64,000 bases of DNA from Agromyces aurantiacus (GTDB taxonomy: Bacteria; Actinomycetota; Actinomycetes; Actinomycetales; Microbacteriaceae): positions 1,550,001 to 1,614,000 of the forward strand of contig NZ_JAFBBW010000001.1 in the NCBI RefSeq assembly GCF_016907355.1, read 5' to 3'. The position numbers and the translations under genes were made by a program. This document shows, piece after piece, positions 46,769-55,632 of the stretch. The stretch's first letter is position 1. Each line of letters starts with the position of its first letter. Below the pieces are notes generated by a model. That model was given only the letters and a program-made list of their open reading frames with translations. It ran no database searches and was not told where the DNA came from.

Positions 46769-47443
46769 CTACGCGGGCGACCTCAGCGGCTCGAGGGCGA
46801 CGAGGATGAGGTCGAGGCCGAAGGCGAACTCGTCGGCCGGGTCGTAGCCGGCAGCGACGAGGGCCGCCGCGGACTCGTTGAGGTAGGGGAACTCGTCGGG
46901 GGGAAGCTGGGGGAGGTAGACGCCCTCGGTCATCTCCGCGAGCTCGGCAGCGGTGTCGAACGGCACGCTGGCCTCCTGGAGTGCGAAGCCGTACACGTAG
47001 CTGTCGAGCACCCAATTGGCGTGCGTGGCCATCACGACCGAGAATCCGGCTCGCCGCAGGCAGGCGGTGACCGCTTCGCGGTGGCGGAGGTTCGCCGGCC
47101 CCGGCGAGGTCCGCGACTCCATCAGCCCGATCGCCCAGGGGTGGCGTACGAGCACCTCCCGGGCGGAGACCGCCCGCCGTCGCATCGCGGACTGCCAGTC
47201 CGTCTCCTCGGGCGGGAGCTCGATCTCCTCGAACACGACGTCGATCATGGCGTCGAGCAGGTCGTCCTTGCTTGCCACGTAGTGGTAGAGCGACATCGCG
47301 CCCGCACCGAGCACGCCCGCGAGCCGGCGCATGCTCAGCCCGTCGACGCCCTCTCGGTCGGCGAGCCGGATCGCCTCGACGACCACGCGGTGCGTGCTCA
47401 GGGCCGCGACCGGCCCGACTCGGCGGTTCTCACTGGTTGCCAC
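46769..47443 (-). CDS. TetR family regulator
   Basis: 224 residues. The N-terminal helix-turn-helix (LSMRRLAGVLGAGAMSLYHYVASKDDLLDAMID) is typical of the TetR class with a TetR_C_1-type C-terminal domain. It faces the small membrane protein at 47599 across an AT-rich operator region. The GTG at 47443 is preceded by GGAGGAGGCCC. It probably represses itself and the membrane protein. Confidence 0.87.
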   Translation of the reverse strand: MATSENRRVGPVAALSTHRVVVEAIRLADREGVDGLSMRRLAGVLGAGAMSLYHYVASKDDLLDAMIDVVFEEIELPPEETDWQSAMRRRAVSAREVLVRHPWAIGLMESRTSPGPANLRHREAVTACLRRAGFSVVMATHANWVLDSYVYGFALQEASVPFDTAAELAEMTEGVYLPQLPPDEFPYLNESAAALVAAGYDPADEFAFGLDLILVALEPLRSPA

Positions 47444-47466
47444 GGGCCTCCTCCGGCTCGAACGAC

Positions 47467-47519
47467 TTGACAATCGTACAGCGTACGTGGAGAGTACAGC
47501 GTACGACGTACGGTGTACG
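47467..47519. promoter_or_regulatory. Operator/promoter region between TetR and membrane gene
   Basis: GTACAGCGTACG occurs at 47476-47487 and 47494-47505, and a related GTACGGTGTACG at 47508-47519. TTGACA at 47467-47472 is a -35 candidate for the plus strand and TACGAT (47473-47478, minus) a -10 candidate for tetR. Confidence 0.65.
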
Positions 47520-47598
47520 AATCAGGATCCGTGCACGCGAACGCTCCGACCGACCGCCACTCAGGCGGACGGACCTGCCCGACTCGAAGGACGAACCG

Positions 47599-48081
47599 AT
47601 GACCGCCCCAACGACCTCGCCGCTCGACGCCGCCCCGATCCCCGTGCAGGCCAAGCTGGCCGCCGCGTGGACCAGCTTCATGTTCCTCTACCTCTACGTG
47701 GACTACTACCACCTCTACAAGCCCGGCACCCTCGACGACATCCGGGCCGGCGTGGTCTTCGAGTTCGACATCAGCCCGGCGCTGCTGACCGGGTTCCTCG
47801 CGCTGATCGCGATCCCGGCCCTGATGGTGATGCTCTCGATGACGCTCCCAGCGCGGATGAGCCGCACCGTCAACCTCGTCGTGGCCTCGCTGTACATCCC
47901 CGTCACGGTGTTCAACGCCGTCGGGGAGTCGTGGGACTGGGCCGCCTTCTACGGCCTCTCGATCGGACTCGAGCTGCTGCTCCTGGCCGTCATCCTGCGG
48001 TCGGCCTGGGCCTGGCCTCGAGCCTCCGTGGTGCGCGATGCTCCCGCGCCGGCCGACGCGCACGCGGACGTTCGACCGTAG
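47599..48081 (+). CDS. Four-helix membrane protein (DUF6326-like)
   Basis: 160 residues with four predicted membrane helices (about 22-40, 60-80, 90-110, 118-138). AAWTSFMFLYLYVDYYHLYKPG is reminiscent of the DUF6326 family, which is only a domain name without function. AAGGACGAACCG precedes the ATG. Paired with a divergent TetR regulator, so its expression is probably induced by a small ligand; efflux or membrane stress are guesses only. Confidence 0.72.
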   Translation: MTAPTTSPLDAAPIPVQAKLAAAWTSFMFLYLYVDYYHLYKPGTLDDIRAGVVFEFDISPALLTGFLALIAIPALMVMLSMTLPARMSRTVNLVVASLYIPVTVFNAVGESWDWAAFYGLSIGLELLLLAVILRSAWAWPRASVVRDAPAPADAHADVRP

Positions 48082-48118
48082 GCTTTGCGCGCGGTCGGAT
48101 CGGCGGGCGCCCGCCGTC

Positions 48119-49786
48119 TCAGTCGCGCGGCGCGGAGTTCACGCGCAGGATCTCCTCCTGGTACGGCGCGGTGACGCGGTCGGAGATGCGGCAGTCGAGC
48201 AGGAGGAACCGGCGTTCCTCCACCGGCTCCGCTGACCACGTCGCGAGCCGGTCGAGGTCGGCAAGCTCGCGCACGACCACGCCCTCGGCGCCGACCGCCG
48301 TCGCCAGGGCGGCGAAGTCGGTCTCGGGGATGCGCATGGGCGGCTCGGCAAGGCCCTTCCGCCCGTAGAGGTGGATCTCGGCGCCGTAGGCGGCGTCGTT
48401 CCAGACCACGGCGATGCCGCGTCCGCCGGCGGTGCGCACCGCGGTCTCGAGGTCGGCGATCGCCATGAGTCCGCCGCCGTCGCCGGTCGTGAGCACGATG
48501 GTCGCGTCGGGCTTCGCGGCGGCGGCGCCGGCGACGCTCGGGAAGCCGAGGCCGATCGACTGGAACGCGGTGCCGACCATCATCATGCGGTCGGGCGAGG
48601 CGACCGGCCAGTGCATGTTCGCCCAGCCGATGAAGTGCCCGCCGTCCGAGACGACCACGCGGTCCTCGGGCAGCAGCTCGCCGAGCCGGGCCGCGACCGA
48701 GCGCGGGTCGAGCCGTCCGTCGCGCTCGATCACGCCGACGCCACGGTCGTGCGAGCGCAGCGGCGCGAGGTCGACCGAGTCGCGCCATCCGGACCCCGTC
48801 GCGTCGAGCGCTGCGAGCTCGTCGACCAGCGCGCGCGCGACCACTGCCGCGTCGCCCTGGATGAACGCACCGACATTCGGATGCGTCGCCGCCGGCCCCA
48901 CATCGACCTGCGCCACGCGCGTGCCCGGTGCGAACAGCTCGCCGAAGCGCATCGTGAACTGGTTGAGCGACGCCCCGAAGACGACGGCGACGTCGGCCTC
49001 GCGGATGAGGGCCATCGCCCCTTCGGCGCCGAAGCCGCCGGTGACGCCGAGGTCGTAGCGGCCGTCGGGGAAGACGCCGCGGCCGAGCGCGGTCGTCGCG
49101 GTGATCGCGCCGGTGGCGTCGGCGAGGGTGCCGAGCGCCTCGCCCGCGCCGGCCAGCCACGCCCCGCGACCGGCGAGGAGGAGCGGATGGCGCGCGCCCG
49201 CGAGTGCTCGTGCGAGGTCGGTGATCGCACGGCGCGCGAACGGGCTGCGCGGCGCGAGTGGACCGGGCACGGGCGGCTGCGGCGCCGCCGGCACGTCGCC
49301 CGCCTCGAGCGCGGCGACGTCGTAGGGGATCGCGAGCACGGTCGGCATGCGGTAGGTCAGCGCGTGCTCGACGGCGATCACGGTCGTGGCCGCGGCATCC
49401 GCTCGCCCGACCGTGTAGGTTCGGGCGCCGACCGCCGAGGCGAGGGCGATCTGGTCGACGTCCCACGGGCGCGGGCCCGACGTGGGTTCGTCGCCGACGA
49501 CGAGCACGAGCGGCACGCGCGCCTGGACCGCCTCGGCCAGTGCGGTCAGCGTGTTCGTGAAACCCGCGCCGTACGTCGCGGTCGCGGCGGCGAGCCGGTT
49601 CGACGCGCGGTAGTGCGCGTCGGCCGCGACGACACCGCCGGCCTCGTGGCGCACCGCGGTGAAGGTCGCGCCGGTGTCGCGCTCGAGCGCGTCGAGGAAG
49701 TACGCGTTTCCGTTGCCCATGACGCCGAAGACGTGGTCGACGTGGGCGGCGAGGGTGCGGGCGACGTGCGCGGAGACCGTGGGCAT
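48119..49786 (-). CDS. Thiamine diphosphate-dependent enzyme (acetolactate synthase/benzoylformate decarboxylase-like)
   Basis: 555 residues in the three-domain ThDP layout: N-terminal PYR domain with the catalytic Glu 48 in AVRHEAGGVVAAD, a central domain with LLLAGRGAWLAGAGE, and a PP domain with TTGDGGGLMAIADLE and VWNDAAYGAE (the GDG-NDx ThDP/Mg motif). No FAD-specific AHAS signature is obvious. Could be a carboligase or 2-oxoacid decarboxylase. It lies in the amine/arylacetate region and follows an AraC regulator and a 72-bp hairpin element. Confidence 0.82.
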   Translation of the reverse strand: MPTVSAHVARTLAAHVDHVFGVMGNGNAYFLDALERDTGATFTAVRHEAGGVVAADAHYRASNRLAAATATYGAGFTNTLTALAEAVQARVPLVLVVGDEPTSGPRPWDVDQIALASAVGARTYTVGRADAAATTVIAVEHALTYRMPTVLAIPYDVAALEAGDVPAAPQPPVPGPLAPRSPFARRAITDLARALAGARHPLLLAGRGAWLAGAGEALGTLADATGAITATTALGRGVFPDGRYDLGVTGGFGAEGAMALIREADVAVVFGASLNQFTMRFGELFAPGTRVAQVDVGPAATHPNVGAFIQGDAAVVARALVDELAALDATGSGWRDSVDLAPLRSHDRGVGVIERDGRLDPRSVAARLGELLPEDRVVVSDGGHFIGWANMHWPVASPDRMMMVGTAFQSIGLGFPSVAGAAAAKPDATIVLTTGDGGGLMAIADLETAVRTAGGRGIAVVWNDAAYGAEIHLYGRKGLAEPPMRIPETDFAALATAVGAEGVVVRELADLDRLATWSAEPVEERRFLLLDCRISDRVTAPYQEEILRVNSAPRD

Positions 49787-49944
49787 GGCGGAGCCTTTCG
49801 AGACAGGACGGATGAGGTGCGTTCCGTATGTGTCTCGCGGCCGACGCCGGCATCGGCGACGCTTCGCGCCCATTTTTCGAGCGCCGGCGCCGCCGCGTGG
49901 CGGGGCGCCTGGACGCCGGCCAGTCTACCGGCTCGCGCCGTTCC

Positions 49945-50016
49945 GCCGAGCGCGTGCACTTCCGTCCAGCGCAATTGCCTACGCGTGCGCGCTCGTCGCA
50001 AGTGCACGCGCTCGGC
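49945..50016. repeat. 72-bp hairpin element, copy 1
   Basis: Terminal arms GCCGAGCGCGTGCACTT (49945-49961) and the complement at 50000-50016, with further pairing inward. It has 53 of 72 positions in common with the copy at 59961-60032, and three substituted arm positions are compensated on the other arm. It lies between a ThDP gene and an AraC gene, both minus strand. Confidence 0.85.
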
Positions 50017-50048
50017 GAGAGGGCGGGAACGAGCGGGCGCGCCCGGCG

Positions 50049-51011
50049 TCAGCCCGCGATCGCGCGCGCCCGCACGGCCGAGGGCGGTTCGCCGAACTCG
50101 GCCCGGAATGCGCGGCTGAAGTGCGCGGCATCCGGGAACCCCCATCGCGCCGCGATCTCGCTCACAGGCCGGTGCGCGGCGAGCGGGTCGACGAGCTCGC
50201 GGCGGCACCGGTCGAGGCGCCGCGCGCGGATCCACGTCGAGACCGTGAGACCCTCCTCGTGGAAGATCGCGTGCAGGTGCCGCGTCGAGATGAAGTGTGC
50301 GGCCGCGATGGTCGAGGGGTTCAGGTCGGGCAGGGGCAGGTGCTCGTCGATGTACGCCTGCACGCGTCGCAGCATCGGGCGGTGCGGCTTGTCGGCGTCG
50401 CGCGCGAGGTCGAGCTGCTGCGCGTACATGGTCGTGACGAGGTCGACGGCGTTGCGCGCGAGCCGCGCGCCGACCGGCCCGTCGAGCTGGTCGAGCTGCC
50501 CCGCGAGACCGCCGAGGAAGCCCGACACGACGTGCGCGAGGCCGTCCTCACGCGAGACCGTCGTCGCGGTCATCGCGCGCACCGCGTCGGTGGGCAGCTC
50601 GATGAGGCGGTGCGGAACCATCAGCACGGCGGTGCTGAAGCGCTCCTCGAACACGAGCGTGTAGGGCGTGTTGGTGTCGTAGATGGCGAGGTCGCCGGGT
50701 CGCACGACGGCCTCGCGCCCGTCTTGGATCAGCAGGCCGGTGCCGGAGAGCTGCAGACCGAGCTTGAAGTACCGCTGCTCCTTGCGCGCGACGAGCGCGG
50801 GCGTCCGCTGGATCTCGTGGGCGTCGGCGGTCACGACCGAGAGGTGCACCTCGTCGGATGCCGCGGTGCGGACCTCGCCGCGGAACGGCTCCGGCCGGTC
50901 GGCGTGCACGCGCAGCGGCACGAACGATTGCGACACCATCGCGCTGAACTCCGTGAAGTCGAGCGGCGCGGGCAGGGCGGGGGCGGCGGATGTCTCGGGG
51001 GCGTGGAGCAC
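50049..51011 (-). CDS. AraC family regulator (FeaR-like)
   Basis: 320 residues. The N-terminal half is a cupin-like ligand domain of the AraC_binding_2 type (LVARKEQRYFKLGLQLSGTGLLIQDGREAVVRPGDLAIYDTN as residues about 70-115, the wording of regulators such as FeaR). The C-terminal pair of helix-turn-helices (SVSEIAARWGFPDAAHFSRAFRAEFGEPPSAVR region) is intact. FeaR activates tynA and feaB for aromatic amine use, and an amine oxidase and aldehyde dehydrogenase are here 2-6 kb away. The GTG at 51011 has a weak GAGG site; TAGAAT near 51065 may be the -10. Confidence 0.85.
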   Translation of the reverse strand: MLHAPETSAAPALPAPLDFTEFSAMVSQSFVPLRVHADRPEPFRGEVRTAASDEVHLSVVTADAHEIQRTPALVARKEQRYFKLGLQLSGTGLLIQDGREAVVRPGDLAIYDTNTPYTLVFEERFSTAVLMVPHRLIELPTDAVRAMTATTVSREDGLAHVVSGFLGGLAGQLDQLDGPVGARLARNAVDLVTTMYAQQLDLARDADKPHRPMLRRVQAYIDEHLPLPDLNPSTIAAAHFISTRHLHAIFHEEGLTVSTWIRARRLDRCRRELVDPLAAHRPVSEIAARWGFPDAAHFSRAFRAEFGEPPSAVRARAIAG

Positions 51012-51220
51012 GGGATGACCTCGGTCTTCCTCCGGACGTCGTCGTCCGGCGCGGGTCCGGTAATTCTACGCCTGTAGTGCCAAAAACGACAGACGAGCGT
51101 GCATCGGTGGACAAGCGGCGTTCGCGCATGGACAACCCGCTGCGACGATGCGCGACGATGATGACGGGCATCGTGCGAGGCTGCCCCGGCCTCGCTCCGA
51201 CCCAACGAAGGGCTCCTGCC

Positions 51221-52765
51221 ATGACCTCAGCGCCGACGATGCCGCCGACACCGACGACGAAGACGGGCGACCTCGGCCACCGCCGCCTCGGCGTGCCCGC
51301 CGTCACCTTCATGATCATCGCGGCCTCGGCGCCGCTCACCGTCGTCGCGGGCGGCGTGACCACGACCTTCGCCGTGACGGGCGTCATCGGCGTGCCGCTC
51401 TCGTTCCTCCTGCTCGCCGCCGCACTCGCCGTGTTCGCCGTGGGCTACGCGGCCATGAGCCGGTACGTGACCAACGCCGGCGCGTTCTACGCGTACATCG
51501 CGCAGGGGCTCGGCCGGCCCTTCGGCGTGGGCGCGTCACTCGTCGCGCTCGTCGCGTACAACGCCATGCAGATCGGCATCTACGGCCTGTTCGGCTTCCA
51601 GGCGTCGATGTTCCTCGAGTCGAAGTTCGGCCTCGTCACGCCGTGGTGGCTCTGGATCCTGGTCTGCATCGTGATCGTCGGCATCCTCGGCGTCAATCGC
51701 GTCGACCTGTCGGCGAAGGTGCTCGGCGCGCTCGTCGCACTCGAGTTCGTCGCGGTGCTCGTGTTCGACCTCGTCTCGCTCGCGGTCGCGCCCGAGGGCG
51801 TCAGCACCGTGGCGCTGCAGCCCTCGAGCCTGTTCGTGCCCGGCGTCGGCGCCGTGCTCGCGTTCGGCATCGCCGCGTTCATGGGCTTCGAGTCGGCCGC
51901 CATCTACGGCGAGGAGGCGAAGGACCCCACGCGCACGGTCGCGCGGGCCACCTACTCCGCGGTCGCCATCATCGGCGTGTTCTACGCCTTCAGCGCGTGG
52001 GCCTTCACGGTCGGCATCGGCCCGTCGCAGATCGTCGAGGCGTCGCGGACGGCAGGCCCCGACCTCATGTTCGCGTTCATGGGCGAGCACGCGCCGATGA
52101 TCATCAGCGACATCATGCAGGTGCTGTTCCTCACGAGCCTGTTCGCGGCGCTGCAGTCGTTCCACAACGCGGTCGCGCGCTACCTCTACTCGCTGGGCCG
52201 CGAGGGCGTGCTGCACCGCGGGCTCGGCGCGGTGCGGGCGCACTCTCGCGCGCCGTGGGCCGGTTCGGTCGCGCAGAGCGTCATCGCGCTCATCGTGACC
52301 CTCGCGTTCGTCATCGCGGGCGAGGGCCTCGGCCTCAAGGGCGACTTCGCGCCCGTCGAGTTCCTCTACCCGGTGCTGACCATGTTCACGTGGCTCACGA
52401 ACACGGGCGCGATGGGGCTCGTGCTGCTCATGGGTATCATCGCGATCGCCGTGATCGGCTTCTTCCGTCGCGACCGGCGCGGCGTGAGCACGTGGGCGGC
52501 CGTCGTCGCCCCGGCGATCTCCGCGATCGTGCTGTTCACGGTGTTCGGGCTCATCGTCGCGAACTTCGACGTGCTGCTCGGGCAGACCGAGCCCTCGGCG
52601 CTCACGTTCGTGCTGCCGGCGCTGCTGATCGTGCCGGGCATCCTCGGCGTCATCTGGGCCTTCGTGCTCCGTCGCCGCGACCCCGAGCTGTACCGCAACA
52701 TCGGGCACGGCATCGAGGAGGCCGAGGCCGCGGCCTTCGACCACGAGCCGCACCGCGGCATCTAG
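51221..52765 (+). CDS. APC family amino acid/amine permease
   Basis: 514 residues and about twelve helices. TFMIIAASAPLTVVAGG and FVPGVGAVLAFGIAAFMGFESAA (helix 6, the substrate site) are typical of the APC superfamily. ACGAAGGGCTCC precedes the ATG. It may import an amine or aromatic amino acid, consistent with the AraC regulator on one side and the amine oxidase on the other. Its end overlaps the converging membrane protein by 4 bases. Confidence 0.87.
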   Translation: MTSAPTMPPTPTTKTGDLGHRRLGVPAVTFMIIAASAPLTVVAGGVTTTFAVTGVIGVPLSFLLLAAALAVFAVGYAAMSRYVTNAGAFYAYIAQGLGRPFGVGASLVALVAYNAMQIGIYGLFGFQASMFLESKFGLVTPWWLWILVCIVIVGILGVNRVDLSAKVLGALVALEFVAVLVFDLVSLAVAPEGVSTVALQPSSLFVPGVGAVLAFGIAAFMGFESAAIYGEEAKDPTRTVARATYSAVAIIGVFYAFSAWAFTVGIGPSQIVEASRTAGPDLMFAFMGEHAPMIISDIMQVLFLTSLFAALQSFHNAVARYLYSLGREGVLHRGLGAVRAHSRAPWAGSVAQSVIALIVTLAFVIAGEGLGLKGDFAPVEFLYPVLTMFTWLTNTGAMGLVLLMGIIAIAVIGFFRRDRRGVSTWAAVVAPAISAIVLFTVFGLIVANFDVLLGQTEPSALTFVLPALLIVPGILGVIWAFVLRRRDPELYRNIGHGIEEAEAAAFDHEPHRGI

Positions 52766-53340
52766 CCCAGGGCGGCGAGCACGCCCGGAGCGGCCATGGC
52801 GGCGAGCATGACGGTCGTGCTCGCCGCCTCGGCCGCGTGCCGAGTCGCTCCCGGCAGCACGCCGTGGGGCCGGATGCCGCGTGCGGGCCTGGCGGTCCGA
52901 AGCTCGACGGCCACGAGCCATCCGCCGAACGCCGTCATGGCCACCGCGGCCGCGATGAACGCGAATGCGGCGGAGCCGCCGTGCGAGTGGCCGGCCACGC
53001 CCGGCCCGTTCGTCGATGCGTCGCCGGCGGCGGCGAACGCCCACGCACCCACGATGAACGCGAGCGCCCGGTGCAGGGCGTGGCTGCGCCGGCCGGGGGA
53101 GCGGTCGAGCCCGCCGGGGTCGCGAGCGGCCCGCAGGCGCGCACCGAGCGCGATGCCGATGCCGGCGAGCACCGCCGTCCACGCGAGCGGCGGCACGAGC
53201 CGGGTGAGGGCCATGTCGGCCATTGCGGCGAGCATGGCCGCGGATGCCGCGAGGTCGAGCCCCGTGCGCCGGCCCGTCGCGACGCACGCCGCGCCGCCCA
53301 GTGCGCCGACCAGCATCGCGCCGTGTGCGAGTTCGCTCAT
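52762..53340 (-). CDS. Hypothetical membrane protein
   Basis: 192 residues with five or so hydrophobic segments (MLVGALGGAACVATG, WTAVLAGIGIALG, ALAFIVGAWAFAAAG, AAFAFIAAAVAMTAFGG, STTVMLAAMAAPGVLAAL). A His-containing loop GVAGHSHGG might bind metal. Family unrecognised. It is divergent from the amine oxidase, sharing a short AT-rich promoter region, and so could be co-regulated with it, perhaps for copper supply; that is a guess. Confidence 0.6.
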   Translation of the reverse strand: MSELAHGAMLVGALGGAACVATGRRTGLDLAASAAMLAAMADMALTRLVPPLAWTAVLAGIGIALGARLRAARDPGGLDRSPGRRSHALHRALAFIVGAWAFAAAGDASTNGPGVAGHSHGGSAAFAFIAAAVAMTAFGGWLVAVELRTARPARGIRPHGVLPGATRHAAEAASTTVMLAAMAAPGVLAALG

Positions 53341-53367
53341 CTCGGACTTCCCTGTCTCGTGATCGCG

Positions 53368-53400
53368 AGCTATATTACTCAACAAACGTAGAGAAAAAAG
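53368..53400. promoter_or_regulatory. AT-rich divergent promoter region of the amine oxidase
   Basis: TATATTACTCAACAAACG stands out in GC-rich DNA; TATATT (53371-53376) is a -10 candidate on the plus strand. TTGTTGAGTAA on the minus strand is a possible operator. Confidence 0.45.
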
Positions 53401-53408
53401 GATCCAGC

Positions 53409-55460
53409 ATGACGACGATGTCTGCCGAACAGGCCCACCACTCCCACGACGCCGCGCCCGCCGTTCCGACCGGCGCCGCCGACCCGCTGCGCGGCCTCAC
53501 CGCCGATGAGATCGTGGCGACCCGCGAGGTCCTCGCCGCCGCCGGGCTCGTCGCCGAGCCGACCCGTTTCGTCTACGTCGGCGTCGACGAGCCCGACAAG
53601 GCCGACGTGCTCGCGGGCGGCGACCTGCCCCGCGTCATCCGGGCCCTGCTGCTCGACCAGGCCACGGGCGCCGCGCACGACGCGCGCGTCTCGCTCACCG
53701 ACCGCGCGGTGCTGCGCGCCGACGAGATCGACGGCGCGAACGGCCAGCTGCCGATCCTCGACGTCGAGTTCGAGTCCATCTACGACCTGCTCGGCGCCGA
53801 GGACGAGTGGCACGCGGCCCTCGCCAAGCGCGGCATCACGCACGACCAGGTCGCGCTCGCGCCGCTCTCGGCGGGGCAGTACGGCTTCGAGGACGAGCGC
53901 GGGCGCCGCGTCATCCGGGTGCTCGCCTTCATGCGGCAGTACGAGCAGGACCACTGCTGGGCGCACCCGGTCGACGGGCTGTGCGCCTACGTCGACATGG
54001 TCGAGGGCCGGATGTTCCGGCTCGTCGACCACAAGGTCTACGACATCCCGGCCGAGGGCGGCAACTTCGATGACCCCGAGGTGCAGGGCGCGCCGCTCGA
54101 CACGCTGAAGCCCATCGCGATCACGCAGCCCGAGGGGCCGAGCTTCACCGTCGAGGGCGACGAGGTGTCGTGGGCGAACTGGCGGTTCTCGATCGCGTTC
54201 GACGCGCGCGAGGGACTCGTGCTGCGCCGCATCCGCTACGCCGACGCCGACCACGGCGGCGAAGAGCGCGACATCATCTACCGCGCCTCGATCGCCGAGA
54301 TGGTCGTGCCCTACGGCGACCCGTCGCCCGCGCGCTTCTGGCAGAACTACTTCGACACCGGCGAGTACGTCTTCGGCCGGTACGCCAACTCGCTCGTGCT
54401 CGGGTGCGACTGCCTCGGCGAGATCCGCTACTTCGACGCGACGCTCGCCGACGAGTTCGGCAACCCCCGTGTCATCCCGAACGCGATCTGCATGCACGAG
54501 GAGGACTACGGCACCCTCTGGAAGCACACCGACATCTACACGGGCTCGAACGAGGTGCGCCGGCAGCGCCGCCTCGTGATCAGCTTCTTCACGACCGTGG
54601 GCAACTACGACTACGGCTTCTACTGGTACCTCTACCTCGACGGCACCATCGAGTGCGAGGCGAAGCTCACCGGCGTGCTCTTCACGTCGGCGTACGACCC
54701 CGAGGCCGGCGACCATCAGAGCGAGGTCGCACCCGGGCTGGGCGCCCCCTACCACCAGCACCTGTTCAGCGCACGCCTCGACATGATGGTCGACGGCGTC
54801 GCGAACGCGGTCGACGAGGTCGACGCGGTGCGCCTGCCGATGGGCGAGGGCAACGAGTACGGCAACGCGTTCACCAAGAAGCGCACGCGCCTGCGCACCG
54901 AGCTCGAGGGCGTGCGCGACGCCGACCTCAGCGTGGGCCGCGCGTGGCACATCGTCAACACCGAGAAGACGAACCGCCTGGGCCGGCCGGTCGCCTACGA
55001 GCTGCTCGCGCAGGGCGGGCCGACGCTCATGGCCGACCCCGAGTCGGTGATCGCCAAGCGCGCGGGCTTCACGCGCAACCACCTGTGGGTCACGCGCTAC
55101 GCCCAGGACGAGCGCTACCCCGCGGGCGACCTCGTGAACCAGAACCCCGGCGGCGACGGCCTGCCGCGCTACACCGCGGCCGACCGCTCGATCGACGGCG
55201 AGGACCTCGTGCTCTGGCACACCTTCGGTCCCACGCACTTCCCGCGCGTCGAGGACTGGCCGGTCATGCCGGTCGACTACGCGAAGTTCACGCTCAAGCC
55301 GTACGGCTTCTTCGACCGCAACCCCACGCTCAACGTGCCGTCCTCGGCGTCGATGGGCATGGCCTGCCACGCGGAGGTCGCGGGGCACGGCGAGCACGCC
55401 GCGTCGAGTGGGTGCGACTGCGCCGCCGGCGACTGCACCTGCTCGGGCCACGCCCACTGA
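53409..55460 (+). CDS. Copper amine oxidase
   Basis: 683 residues. The cofactor precursor Tyr 400 lies in GNYDYGFYW (Asn-Tyr-Asp, self-processed to TPQ); the catalytic base Asp 316 is in NYFDTGEY; copper ligands are His 449 and 451 (YHQHLF) and His 610 (PTHFPR). N2/N3-type domains precede. It oxidises primary amines to aldehydes with release of ammonia and hydrogen peroxide. An odd C-terminal tail carries GCDCAAGDCTCSGHAH, a Cys/His cluster that could bind metal. AAAAAAGGATCC precedes the ATG. The family is usually homodimeric; no signal peptide here, so cytoplasmic. Confidence 0.95.
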   Translation: MTTMSAEQAHHSHDAAPAVPTGAADPLRGLTADEIVATREVLAAAGLVAEPTRFVYVGVDEPDKADVLAGGDLPRVIRALLLDQATGAAHDARVSLTDRAVLRADEIDGANGQLPILDVEFESIYDLLGAEDEWHAALAKRGITHDQVALAPLSAGQYGFEDERGRRVIRVLAFMRQYEQDHCWAHPVDGLCAYVDMVEGRMFRLVDHKVYDIPAEGGNFDDPEVQGAPLDTLKPIAITQPEGPSFTVEGDEVSWANWRFSIAFDAREGLVLRRIRYADADHGGEERDIIYRASIAEMVVPYGDPSPARFWQNYFDTGEYVFGRYANSLVLGCDCLGEIRYFDATLADEFGNPRVIPNAICMHEEDYGTLWKHTDIYTGSNEVRRQRRLVISFFTTVGNYDYGFYWYLYLDGTIECEAKLTGVLFTSAYDPEAGDHQSEVAPGLGAPYHQHLFSARLDMMVDGVANAVDEVDAVRLPMGEGNEYGNAFTKKRTRLRTELEGVRDADLSVGRAWHIVNTEKTNRLGRPVAYELLAQGGPTLMADPESVIAKRAGFTRNHLWVTRYAQDERYPAGDLVNQNPGGDGLPRYTAADRSIDGEDLVLWHTFGPTHFPRVEDWPVMPVDYAKFTLKPYGFFDRNPTLNVPSSASMGMACHAEVAGHGEHAASSGCDCAAGDCTCSGHAH

Positions 55461-55496
55461 GCGTCGGCGCCATCCGAGCCGCCCAGAACGGCGGAG

Positions 55497-55550
55497 ATAC
55501 GATCCGGCGCGCCGGTCCCCGGCGGGGACCACCGGCGCGCCGGATCGTAT
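55497..55550. terminator. Long perfect hairpin after the amine oxidase
   Basis: Perfect 20-bp arms, ATACGATCCGGCGCGCCGGT at 55497-55516 and its complement at 55531-55550, around a 14-base loop that contains a second GGTCCCC/GGGGACC pairing. No T-tract. Each arm also contains the self-palindrome CCGGCGCGCCGG. Lies between converging genes. Confidence 0.7.
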
Positions 55551-55632
55551 ATCCGCGGAACTGAACGCGATTCAGGGGGCAGGCGGATGGCGCGCGGCGC
55601 CATCCGCCGGCCGCGGGGCCGCACCGCGCCGC

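Noticed and set aside
46769..48081. Transposon or toxin-antitoxin pair
   Set aside because: The genes are a plain TetR regulator and a membrane protein with divergent operators; no recombinase or toxin fold.
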